38,161 bases of DNA, from contig WQVC01000017.1 in the NCBI GenBank assembly GCA_009781765.1, positions 1 to 38,161 on the forward strand, in the 5' to 3' direction. The position numbers and the translations under genes are program-made. Each line of letters starts with the position of its first letter. Within the stretch, counting starts at the first letter, position 1. The DNA is from Defluviitaleaceae bacterium (GTDB lineage Bacteria; Bacillota; Clostridia; Lachnospirales; WQUN01). Below are positions 7,964 to 14,472 of this stretch, in pieces. The notes beneath the pieces are model-generated. The model was not told where the DNA came from. It worked only from the letters and a program-made list of their open reading frames with translations, and made no database searches.

Positions 7964-8341
7964 TTAAGCCCTCCGTTCTTTTGCCCATTGGAGTAATTCA
8001 TCAATATCCGCATCTGTTACAGCATCATCGCTGTACAAAGTGGAAACAAGATTGAGAAATGAATTGTTATGAAACTGTTTTGCAAAATTGCCCGTTTCAA
8101 ATTTCAAATAATCATCCTTGCTTACCAACGGAAAATAGGTTCGCTCTTTTCCGTGCTTTTCAGAGCGCAAAAACTCCCGCTCCACCAATCGAAACATCAA
8201 CGATACGATGGTTTGTATTTTCCAGCCTTTCTCCTCGCCCAAAAACTTCATAATTTGCGATGTGGTGATGGGTGGTTCGTGCGCCCACACAACTTTCATA
8301 ATGTCGAATTCTGCGTCCGGCAATTTTTTCATTTTTTCCAC
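7964..8341 (-). CDS. BlaI/MecI/CopY family transcriptional repressor
   Basis: This 125-residue winged-helix repressor has the family N-terminus KKLPDAEFDIMKVVW, a recognition region containing KGWKIQTIVSLMFRLVERE, and RTYFPLVSKDDY forming the wing and linker. Such proteins dimerise through the C-terminal half and leave DNA when cleaved by, or signalled through, their M56 partner. The start is GTG at 8341, six bases after GGAGG; an ATG three codons later is too far from that site. It heads a two-gene operon with the M56 receptor. Its own promoter holds the putative operator, so autorepression is likely. Confidence 0.92.
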   Translation of the reverse strand: MEKMKKLPDAEFDIMKVVWAHEPPITTSQIMKFLGEEKGWKIQTIVSLMFRLVEREFLRSEKHGKERTYFPLVSKDDYLKFETGNFAKQFHNNSFLNLVSTLYSDDAVTDADIDELLQWAKERRA

Positions 8342-8372
8342 AATGCACCTCCGAGATACTGTTCTTATACAT

Positions 8373-8401
8373 ATATTACAGTTGCCTTAAATGTCTGTCA
8401 A
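8373..8401 (-). promoter_or_regulatory. blaI-M56 promoter with putative BlaI operator
   Basis: On the minus strand a perfect TTGACA (8396-8401) and TAATAT (8373-8378) are separated by 17 bp. The spacer contains CATTTAAGGCAACTG and continues into TAATATA. The same string, with two changes in the spacer core, occurs in the promoter at 9585-9613. The CAnnTG(T) core fits half of a BlaI-type ACAnnTGT site. Confidence 0.75.
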
Positions 8402-8431
8402 AAAACAAAAGAAACGGCGGACAGATTTATA

Positions 8432-8564
8432 GTGAATCAAATTAAGAAGCGTCCCGTCGGCGATGCATTGTAAACGGTTCGCTCATTGTGTTTTTCTGCG
8501 AAAAACACCGGTCGCTCACCACAATGCACTTAACGCCGACGGGACGCAAATCAAATTGATTTCA
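8432..8564. repeat. MITE-like 133-bp palindromic element, copy 2
   Basis: This copy has a more regular structure than copy 1. Terminal GTGAATCAAATT pairs imperfectly with AAATTGATTTCAC. GCGTCCCGTCGGCG pairs perfectly with CGCCGACGGGACGC, and GCATTGT with ACAATGC, around the GTTTTTC-TGC-GAAAAAC hairpin. If the ends are taken as AGTGAA and TTCACT, both flanks read TTAT (8427-8430 and 8567-8570), a possible 4-bp target duplication. It lies between the blaI promoter and the stalk-protein gene. Confidence 0.82.
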
Positions 8565-8628
8565 CTTTATCTGCCCGCCGCGATACATCACGCCGTTTCC
8601 GTTAAACAACGCGCATCCGGAAACAGCA

Positions 8629-9456
8629 TCAGTCAAGTCTGAAAGCTCTGTACATACGGGCCGGAGGTGTCGAGTCAACGTTTTCGGCAGGGCCGATGTC
8701 AACATACAGCCACCGCGACTCTTCAACAGGGCCGCCTCTTGTGCCGCTCCCGAAATCGCTTATGCTTCTTACAAAAAGCGTGTCTCCGGTTTGTGTGTCG
8801 AATATATTTCCAATCCGCGTTATTCCGAAATGACTCAATCGAATCTCTTGCCCTAACGTGTCAATGCTTTGCCAATGCACGTAATAAATTACATTAAATT
8901 CGCTGCCGAGGTCGTGAAAGTGTTCTTCGCCCAAAACGTAATCGTTAATTCCTAAAATCGCGCTGATGTCGCCGGTTGCAAATTCATAACGCGCATCATA
9001 AAATCCCGAACCGATTTCCCCTGCGCCCGTCGAATGCCCGTTGATGGCCGCCGTCCTTGTTATTTCTTCCCAATCGACTTCCACGCCGAAACTTTCCGCG
9101 ATAGCGCGCAACGGCACCAAAGCTCTGCCGCCGACTATCTGAGGGGGAACGTCAAGCGTTATTTGCTCGCCGTTCCTTACAAGAATGTCGTTGCCGATTT
9201 GAATTGTAACTGTGACGTCGTCTTTTACTGCCGTGACGACTTGCGTTGAGGTGTCCCAATCAACATTTGCACCGAGTTCTTCAAAAATAGCGCGAAGCGG
9301 TACCAACGTCCTGCCGTCTGCAATTATTGCCGGTTGGTCGAATGCAAGCACCGAACCGTTTACGCTCACGCTTACCGACTGCTCGGCTGAAATAACTTCC
9401 GACCCGAGCGCGATGGCCAAAACCATACAGGCAAGAGCAACACTTACTTTTTTCAT
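8629..9456 (-). CDS. Secreted stalk-domain (copper amine oxidase N-terminal) protein
   Basis: This 275-residue exported protein has a signal peptide (MKKVSVALACMVLAIALGSE, cleavage probably after SAE or nearby), then a stalk domain at about residues 28-140. The domain has paired VPLRAIFEELGANVDW and VPLRAIAESFGVEVDW repeats and RNGEQITLDVPPQI between them. The C-terminal 130 residues are unlike anything I know: rich in Gly, Asp and aromatic residues, with no Cys. The ATG at 9456 follows AGGAGG; an in-frame ATG 32 codons upstream lies in the leader. Its promoter repeats the blaI operator string, so it is probably under the same repressor. Function is unknown; it may share a ligand with the M56 receptor. 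Confidence 0.82.
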   Translation of the reverse strand: MKKVSVALACMVLAIALGSEVISAEQSVSVSVNGSVLAFDQPAIIADGRTLVPLRAIFEELGANVDWDTSTQVVTAVKDDVTVTIQIGNDILVRNGEQITLDVPPQIVGGRALVPLRAIAESFGVEVDWEEITRTAAINGHSTGAGEIGSGFYDARYEFATGDISAILGINDYVLGEEHFHDLGSEFNVIYYVHWQSIDTLGQEIRLSHFGITRIGNIFDTQTGDTLFVRSISDFGSGTRGGPVEESRWLYVDIGPAENVDSTPPARMYRAFRLD

Positions 9457-9478
9457 TTCTTTTCCTCCTTGAAATTTT

Positions 9479-9559
9479 TTAATCTCGGACAAGCAAACCT
9501 GTCCTGAAAATGATGTCAAGCTCCGCGTCCGGTAGTGTTTCATCATTTTCAAAGCTCAA
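9479..9559 (-). pseudogene. Remnant of a blaI 5' end in the stalk-gene leader
   Basis: In one minus-strand frame the leader reads DETLPDAELDIIF, which aligns with KKLPDAEFDIM at the start of the BlaI protein at 8341. The frame opens at a TTG (9559) with no good Shine-Dalgarno and closes after 26 codons. Together with the matching promoter upstream, this looks like a duplicated blaI promoter and start whose coding sequence decayed. A short regulatory leader peptide is the alternative. Confidence 0.6.
9505..9551 (-). promoter_or_regulatory. Leader hairpin before the stalk-protein gene
   Basis: TGAAAATGATG at 9505-9515 is the perfect complement of CATCATTTTCA at 9541-9551, with a 25-base loop. 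The stem lies in the untranslated leader, about 50 bases upstream of the start codon and 22 bases beyond the ribosome binding site. A role in RNA stability or translation is possible but unsupported. Confidence 0.35.
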
Positions 9560-9584
9560 TGTAAGACACGTGCCTTATATTTTT

Positions 9585-9613
9585 ATATTACAGCTGTCTT
9601 AAATGAATGTCAA
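9585..9613 (-). promoter_or_regulatory. Stalk-gene promoter with putative BlaI operator
   Basis: A perfect TTGACA (9608-9613) and TAATAT (9585-9590) lie 17 bp apart on the minus strand. The spacer contains CATTTAAGACAGCTG, matching the blaI promoter except at two positions in the core. Here the core is a full ACAGCTGT palindrome, the ACAnnTGT form expected for a BlaI-family operator. Confidence 0.78.
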
Positions 9614-9666
9614 GAAGTTTGCAAAAATTTTTTCACCTGCGACCTCATTCTCCATTGCCTTTGATT

Positions 9667-9694
9667 TTGCGAACAAACGCACCTGTGGTATAAT
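9667..9694 (+). promoter_or_regulatory. Promoter of the HD hydrolase-tyrS-engB operon
   Basis: A perfect TATAAT at 9689-9694 has TTGCGA at 9667-9672 (four of six matches) with a 16-bp spacer. It lies 25 bases before the HD protein start. It is divergent from the stalk-gene promoter about 55 bp away. Confidence 0.6.
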
Positions 9695-9719
9695 TATTCG
9701 GAACGAGAGGAGATTTACC

Positions 9720-10271
9720 ATGACGTTACAACAAGCAGAAGTCATTTTAAAAAAATATAATGCCGAGTCGTTTCATATTAAACATGCGGAAACGGTGTCG
9801 GGCGTGATGGGTTATTTTGCCGCGAAGCACGACCCCGAGCGCGTTGAATACTGGCGCGTTGTCGGAATGTTGCACGACGTTGATTTTGAACAATATCCCG
9901 AGGAACACTGCGTAAAAGGCGTCGAACTTTTGCAAAATGAAGGCGTGTCGGAGGAAATAATTATCTCGGCGATGAGCCACGGTTTCGGCCTGACGCTGAC
10001 TCCCCACGAGCCGAAACACATAATGGAGAAAGTTTTATTCGCCATCGACGAACTCACGGGTTTAATCGGGGCGGCGGCACTTATGCGCCCGAGCAAAAGC
10101 ACGCTCGATATGGAGCTTTCGAGCGTAAAAAAGAAGTTCAAGGATAAAAAATTTGCCGCCGGCTGTTCGCGCGATGTAATTCGCCGGGGCGCGGAAATGT
10201 TGGGCTTAGAGTTGGACGAGTTGATTAACGAAACGCTTTCGGCGATGAGAGAGGTTGAAAAAAATGCGTAA
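9720..10271 (+). CDS. HD-domain metal-dependent phosphohydrolase
   Basis: This 183-residue cytoplasmic protein has the HD signature LHDVDFEQYP (residues 51-60) preceded by an HxxxH-type metal site (FHIKHAET, 18-25). The second-shell segments SHGFG and DELTG follow. HDIG-type members hydrolyse nucleotides or phosphoesters; the substrate is not evident. AGAGGAG precedes the ATG at 9720; longer frames begin in the promoter. The end overlaps the tyrS start by eight bases, so the genes are translationally coupled. Nothing in the neighbours defines a pathway. Confidence 0.85.
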   Translation: MTLQQAEVILKKYNAESFHIKHAETVSGVMGYFAAKHDPERVEYWRVVGMLHDVDFEQYPEEHCVKGVELLQNEGVSEEIIISAMSHGFGLTLTPHEPKHIMEKVLFAIDELTGLIGAAALMRPSKSTLDMELSSVKKKFKDKKFAAGCSRDVIRRGAEMLGLELDELINETLSAMREVEKNA

Positions 10272-11487
10272 CGCATACGACGTATTAAAAGAACGGGGAT
10301 TTATCGCGCAGTGTACCCACGAGGACGAATTGCGCGAACTTATGGGCAAGGAAAAATTGTCGTTTTACATCGGCTACGACCCTACCGCCGACAGTCTGAC
10401 GGCGGGGCATTTTTTGACGCTGATGGCATTGTCGCATTTGCAAAAAGCGGGGCATCGCCCGATTACCCTTATGGGAACGGGAACCGGTATGGTCGGCGAC
10501 CCCTCCGAACGTTCCGATATGCGCCGCGTAATGTCGCGCGAGGAAGTCATGCACAACATCGAATGCTTTAAAAAGCAGGTGTCGCGCTTTATCGACTACT
10601 CCGACGATAAGGCCGTTATGGAGGAAAACGACTGGCTCTTAAACTTGCAATACATTCCCTTTATTCGCGAATACGGGGTACATTTTTCCGTCAACAAGAT
10701 GCTTGCAAAGGACACGTACAAATCCCGCATTGACGACGGTTTGACTTTTTTTGAGTTCAATTATGTAATCATGCAGTCGTATGACTTTTTGGAGCTGTAC
10801 CGTCGTTACGGCTGCCGCGTTCAGCTCGGCGGCGACGACCAATGGGCAAATATTATTGCGGGGGTTGAGCTTGTTCGCAAAGTCGAGCGCGAGCAGGTAT
10901 TCGGATTAACGTTCAACCTGCTTACCGCTCCGGACGGCGCGAAAATGGGCAAATCTTTGGGCAATGCCGTTTGGATTAACGCCGAAAAAACGTCTCCGTA
11001 TGATTTTTATCAATACTGGCGCAACACGTCCGACGCGCTTGTTGCGCGCAATTTAAAACTGCTCACATTTTTGGAAATGGACGAAATCAACGAAATGGCA
11101 ACATGGCGGGGCGCGGAGCTTAACCGCGCAAAGGACATTCTCGCATATGAAGTCACGAAAATTGTTCACGGCGAGGACGAAGCCGAAAAAGCTCAATCTG
11201 CGGCGAAGGCACTTTTCGCCGGCGGCGGCGACCTTGAAAACATGCCCACAACCGATATTTCCCGCGCAGAAGTCGCCGTCGGCATGAACGTCATTACCTT
11301 TCTCGAAAAATTAGCTCTGATTCCTTCACGCGGCGAAGGTCGTCGTTTGATTCACCAAGGCGGCATAAAAATAAATGACGCAAAAATCACGTCCCACGAG
11401 CATACAATAGACGAAGCGGATTTCCCGGACGGGTTCGCGCTTGTGCAAAAGGGCAAAAAAATATTTGAACGGGCGCGGCTCGTATGA
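10264..11487 (+). CDS. tyrS: Tyrosyl-tRNA synthetase
   Basis: This 407-residue class I synthetase charges tRNA-Tyr. The HIGH-equivalent region is YDPTADSLTAGHF at 38-50. The tyrosine pocket and KMSKS loop appear as GGDDQWANI and KMGKS (near 228). A C-terminal S4-like RNA-binding domain is marked by GRRLIHQGGIKIND. The ATG at 10264 is 10 bases after GAGAGG and overlaps the HD gene stop; an in-frame TTG at 10255 is a weaker alternative. No T-box leader precedes it, as expected for an internal operon gene. The TGA stop overlaps the engB ATG. Confidence 0.96.
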   Translation: MRNAYDVLKERGFIAQCTHEDELRELMGKEKLSFYIGYDPTADSLTAGHFLTLMALSHLQKAGHRPITLMGTGTGMVGDPSERSDMRRVMSREEVMHNIECFKKQVSRFIDYSDDKAVMEENDWLLNLQYIPFIREYGVHFSVNKMLAKDTYKSRIDDGLTFFEFNYVIMQSYDFLELYRRYGCRVQLGGDDQWANIIAGVELVRKVEREQVFGLTFNLLTAPDGAKMGKSLGNAVWINAEKTSPYDFYQYWRNTSDALVARNLKLLTFLEMDEINEMATWRGAELNRAKDILAYEVTKIVHGEDEAEKAQSAAKALFAGGGDLENMPTTDISRAEVAVGMNVITFLEKLALIPSRGEGRRLIHQGGIKINDAKITSHEHTIDEADFPDGFALVQKGKKIFERARLV

Positions 11488-12074
11488 TTATCAATAACAC
11501 AGACATCGCAGTTACCGCCGTAAAGCCGTCGGGGTTTCCCACCGACGGCTTGCCGGAGGTTGCGTTCGTGGGCAAGTCGAACGTGGGCAAATCGTCGCTG
11601 ATTAACGCGATGTTGGGGCGAAAGCGGCTTGCGCGAACGTCGCGTCAACCCGGCAAAACGCGCACAATAAATTTTTTTCACGTTGAGCACAAGCTGTATT
11701 TTGCAGACCTGCCGGGGTACGGTTATGCGCGGGTAAGCAAAAGCGAATCGGAAAAATGGGGCGAAATGGTTGAGGGCTATTTAAAAAATCGACCGCAACT
11801 TCGGCGAATTTTTTTGCTTCTGGATATTCGGCACGAACCCGGCTCGAACGATAAAATGCTTTACGAGTGGTTTTTGCATTACAATCTCCCGTTCACGATT
11901 ATCGCAACAAAAAGCGATAAAATTTCGCGCGGTGCGGTGCAAAAACACTTGGCAACAATACGTCGTGCATTAGGTGCGCCGGAGTCGCCCATACCTTTTT
12001 CGAGTCAAACCCGTCAAAATCGCGACGAACTTTGGGAGCTGATATTAGACAACTGCGGCATAAATGTGTTATAG
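11484..12074 (+). CDS. engB: Ribosome biogenesis GTPase EngB/YsxC
   Basis: This 196-residue GTPase of the TrmE-Era-EngA-YihA family is needed for late assembly of the large ribosomal subunit. Visible motifs are the P-loop GKSNVGKSS (30-38), the switch region SRQPGKTRTINFF, G3 as DLPGYGYA (about 73-80) and G4 as TKSD (about 141-144). Its start overlaps the tyrS stop as ATGA, so the pair is translationally coupled. Length matches the family. Confidence 0.95.
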   Translation: MIINNTDIAVTAVKPSGFPTDGLPEVAFVGKSNVGKSSLINAMLGRKRLARTSRQPGKTRTINFFHVEHKLYFADLPGYGYARVSKSESEKWGEMVEGYLKNRPQLRRIFLLLDIRHEPGSNDKMLYEWFLHYNLPFTIIATKSDKISRGAVQKHLATIRRALGAPESPIPFSSQTRQNRDELWELILDNCGINVL

Positions 12075-12106
12075 TCGCGGATGGTACATAAAATGGAGGT
12101 GAAAAA

Positions 12107-12550
12107 ATGTCGGAAACGAACGGAAGCGGTGCGGTGGTCGGGCAAATTTATTCCGGCAAGGTGTTGAAGATTAAGCCCTTCGGTGCGATTGTTTCTTTGC
12201 CGAACAGTGCGCCCGGGCTTGTTCATATTTCTCAAATCGCAAACGGGTTTATCCAGAACGTGGCGGATGTTTTAAATATCGGCGACGAAGTAGATGTGCG
12301 CGTTGTTGAAAACGATGCGACAACGGGAAAAATTTCGTTGTCCATGAAGGATGTTCCGCAGAGAATTGACCTTTTCGGCGACGGCGAACGCAGCGACGAC
12401 GACGACACCGAAAGCTACTACTACGAACCCCCCGTTATTACTGCCGCCGCCGCCGCATCTTTTGAAGAAAAGTTTAAGTCGTGGCAGAAACTTTCAAACG
12501 AACGCATCGCCGGAATCAATCGGCGCAATAAAAGAAATAAACGACGGTAA
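12107..12550 (+). CDS. S1 RNA-binding domain protein (YabR/general stress protein 13-like)
   Basis: This 147-residue protein has one S1 domain at residues 9-80 (GQIYSGKVLKIKPFGAIVSL, then GLVHISQI and GDEVDVRVVEND, ending GKISLSMKD). An acidic Asp-rich linker, an Ala-rich stretch and a basic tail RRNKRNKRR follow. Small Firmicutes S1 proteins of this kind bind RNA or the 30S subunit. GGAGGTG precedes the ATG. A TAGACA/TATAGT pair with an 18-bp spacer ahead of it may be a separate promoter. A terminator follows directly. Confidence 0.85.
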   Translation: MSETNGSGAVVGQIYSGKVLKIKPFGAIVSLPNSAPGLVHISQIANGFIQNVADVLNIGDEVDVRVVENDATTGKISLSMKDVPQRIDLFGDGERSDDDDTESYYYEPPVITAAAAASFEEKFKSWQKLSNERIAGINRRNKRNKRR

Positions 12551-12587
12551 CGGCAGAGTCGTTGCTGTATTGTGAAAACGAAATTTG

Positions 12588-12634
12588 CAACAAAAACCAT
12601 CCGAGCGAAAACGCGCAAGGGTGGTTTTTTGTTG
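12588..12634 (+). terminator. Terminator after the S1 gene
   Basis: An imperfect stem pairs CAACAAAAACCATCC with GGGTGGTTTTTTGTTG around a 16-base loop, giving a T6 run on the 3' arm. It separates the S1 gene from the next transcription unit. Confidence 0.6.
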
Positions 12635-12639
12635 TATAT

Positions 12640-12676
12640 TTGGCATATTTACATATCCCGCGCGTATAAATAATAA
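12640..12676 (+). promoter_or_regulatory. Putative promoter of the TIGR04086-uppP-PRC operon
   Basis: Two overlapping readings exist: TTTACA (12648-12653) with TAATAA (12671-12676) at 17 bp, or TTGGCA (12640-12645) with TATAAA (12665-12670) at 19 bp. Either would place transcription just ahead of the ATG at 12695. Confidence 0.4.
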
Positions 12677-12694
12677 AAACGTGAGGAGGGTTTC

Positions 12695-13075
12695 ATGTCG
12701 CTTGTTTCAAAAAATCAAATTAAGCATCTTACGCTCGGAGTTTTAATAGCATACGCTGTTACTGCAATTGTTTTTCTCGGATATGCTATACTGATTACAT
12801 ACACTAATGTGAGCGAACGCAGTATTCCCCTTGTTGTTGCAATTACAACGGTGCTTTCCGTTATGATTGCCGGTTTTGATGCAGCCAGAGGCGCGGAAAA
12901 CCGCGGCTGGCTGTGGGGCATGGTTGCGGGGCTCGTTTATGTACTTATTTTAGCGGGGATAATGCTTGTGTTCCTGCCCGGATTTCCTGTTGATATGCGC
13001 ACGATTATCATTTGCGTTTTGGGAATTGCGGGCGGCGGACTCGGCGGAGTTTTCGGAATCAACTTGAAAAGGTAG
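12695..13075 (+). CDS. TIGR04086 family membrane protein
   Basis: This 126-residue protein has four transmembrane helices (about residues 10-34, 42-62, 70-93 and 99-122) and a Gly-rich final helix with GIAGGGLGGVFG. This is the form of the TIGR04086/YrzE family of Firmicutes membrane proteins, whose function is unknown. GAGGAGGG precedes the ATG by four bases. Nine bases separate its stop from uppP, so it is probably co-transcribed with that cell-envelope gene. Confidence 0.75.
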   Translation: MSLVSKNQIKHLTLGVLIAYAVTAIVFLGYAILITYTNVSERSIPLVVAITTVLSVMIAGFDAARGAENRGWLWGMVAGLVYVLILAGIMLVFLPGFPVDMRTIIICVLGIAGGGLGGVFGINLKR

Positions 13076-13083
13076 GGATACGA

Positions 13084-13884
13084 ATGACAATTTTTGAAGC
13101 GGTGATGTTAGGTATTGTGCAGGGTATTGCGGAGTTTTTGCCCATCAGTTCGTCGGGGCATTTGGTTGTGCTTCAACGAATTTTCGGGTTCGACGAAGGA
13201 CTTCTTACTTTCGATATTTTTGTGCATATCGGTTCGCTTGCGGCAATTTTGGTTGTTTTTTGGCGCGACGTTTGGGAACTGATTAGAAAGCCCTTTTGCA
13301 AAATGAACGGGCTTCTTATTATCGGCACGATTCCCATGGTGATTGGTGCGTTTTTTTTGGGCGGAGCAGTGCGCGGCGGATTTTTTAACAACGGAATTTG
13401 GCTTGCCGTTGCGTTTACCGTTACCGGCGTTGTGCTTTTTATCACCGACAAATTTCGCGAGCCGACCAAGGAAGAACGCGACATCACTTGGAAAGACGCA
13501 CTTTTTGTGGGCTTTGCGCAGGCTCTCGCGCTTCCGCCGGGCATTTCGCGAAGCGGCATGACCATCGCCGGAGCATTGTCGCGCGGAATCAAACGCGATG
13601 CCGCCGCAAATTTTTCCTTCATGCTTGCGATTATCGCAATTGCCGGGGTCAGCTTCGTCGAAATTTTGGAAATCGCTACAGGGCGCGTTACTATTGATAA
13701 TATCGGTGCGGTACCGCTGTTTTTCGGCGCACTTGCAAGCGCGTTGGTCGGCTATTTGTCCATCCACCTGCTGCTCAAATTGATAAAAGCCTGCAAACTG
13801 CGTTATTTTTCTTTCTATGTTTGGGGGCTTGCCGGCTTGATTTTGCTCGACGCTCTCGTTTTACGAATATTTTTTGAAGGATAG
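13084..13884 (+). CDS. uppP: Undecaprenyl-diphosphatase UppP (BacA)
   Basis: This 266-residue membrane phosphatase recycles undecaprenyl diphosphate for peptidoglycan synthesis; family members can raise bacitracin resistance. The first catalytic motif is GIAEFLPISSSGHLVVLQ (residues 14-31, with Glu17). The second is PPGISRSGMTIAGAL (151-165, with Arg156). Eight hydrophobic segments are plausible. The ATG at 13084 follows TAGGGA; an upstream in-frame start lies in the TIGR04086 gene and is rejected. It stops six bases before the PRC-barrel gene. Confidence 0.95.
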   Translation: MTIFEAVMLGIVQGIAEFLPISSSGHLVVLQRIFGFDEGLLTFDIFVHIGSLAAILVVFWRDVWELIRKPFCKMNGLLIIGTIPMVIGAFFLGGAVRGGFFNNGIWLAVAFTVTGVVLFITDKFREPTKEERDITWKDALFVGFAQALALPPGISRSGMTIAGALSRGIKRDAAANFSFMLAIIAIAGVSFVEILEIATGRVTIDNIGAVPLFFGALASALVGYLSIHLLLKLIKACKLRYFSFYVWGLAGLILLDALVLRIFFEG

Positions 13885-13890
13885 GTGTTT

Positions 13891-14148
13891 ATGACACGCA
13901 TGTACGACTTACGCCAGAAAGAAATCGTAAACGTTGAAGACGGCGCACGTTTCGGATTTGTAAACGATTTGGAAATCGACCCCATCGACGGCAGGGTGAT
14001 TGCGCTGATTGTTCCCGGCCCGGGGCGCGTTTTGGGCGTTTTCGGACGCGACCGCGAATATCGCATTCCGTGGACGATGATTGACAAAATCGGCGACGAA
14101 ATAATTTTGGTCAATTGCCGGACGGAAAGTGTACTTGTGGGGAACTGA
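13891..14148 (+). CDS. YlmC/YmxH family PRC-barrel protein
   Basis: This 85-residue protein has one PRC-barrel fold: the family opening YDLRQKEIVNVEDGARFGFV, then NDLEIDPIDGRVIALIV and IPWTMIDKIGDEIILV. Members are associated with spore-forming Firmicutes, but the biochemical role is unclear. GAAGG lies 10 bases from the ATG at 13891. A GTG two codons earlier is possible but only four bases from that site. It is the last gene of the uppP operon. Confidence 0.85.
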   Translation: MTRMYDLRQKEIVNVEDGARFGFVNDLEIDPIDGRVIALIVPGPGRVLGVFGRDREYRIPWTMIDKIGDEIILVNCRTESVLVGN

Positions 14149-14158
14149 TGATTCCGGT

Positions 14159-14400
14159 TTTTGGGGGCTTCGCCCGGGACGCATGGGCGAAGCCCCCAAG
14201 CCCCTCTCGCGTGCTTTGCACGCTGGCCGGGCGGCCCGTCGCTCCGCGACGCCGGCTTCGCCGGAGTCAGCCCCACCCGCTTTTTGAAGGGTGGCGCGGG
14301 AAACGTTCACTTCGTTCACTGCGCCCTTTAAAAGCGGGGCAAAAACTTTAATAAAAAATCGCGCTTTCGCGCGATTTTTTGGTTTTTTGCCCCGCAAAAA
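14159..14400. repeat. Composite palindromic repeat, copy B
   Basis: This is a long copy. It holds GGGGGCTTCGCCCGGGACGC, the module CTCGCGTGCTTTGCACGCTGG, GGCCGGGCGGCC-like DNA, a CCGGCTTCGCCGG hairpin, the CCCGCTTTTT...AAAAGCGGGG palindrome interrupted by TTCACTTCGTTCA, and the core hairpin AAAAAATCGCGC-TTTC-GCGCGATTTTTT near 14353-14380. It follows the PRC-barrel gene and could serve as its terminator. Confidence 0.8.
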
Positions 14401-14472
14401 ACCACGCCAAACAGAAACCCGGATACGGCCCTCCGGAGCGATTCTGCCTGTCGTGGTTTATTTTTTTGTTTT
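14401..14472 (+). ncRNA. Nested hairpin with U-run: terminator or small RNA
   Basis: Three nested complementary pairs define an imperfect hairpin: ACCACG (14401-14406) with CGTGGT (14452-14457), CAGAA (14412-14416) with TTCTG (14442-14446), and CCGGA (14419-14423) with TCCGG (14432-14436). TTTATTTTTTTG follows. No known RNA family or promoter was recognised. It could simply be a large terminator of the uppP operon. Confidence 0.4.

Noticed and set aside
13108-13767. 219-codon antisense frame opposite uppP
   Set aside because: It is a basic, low-complexity shadow of the uppP codons.
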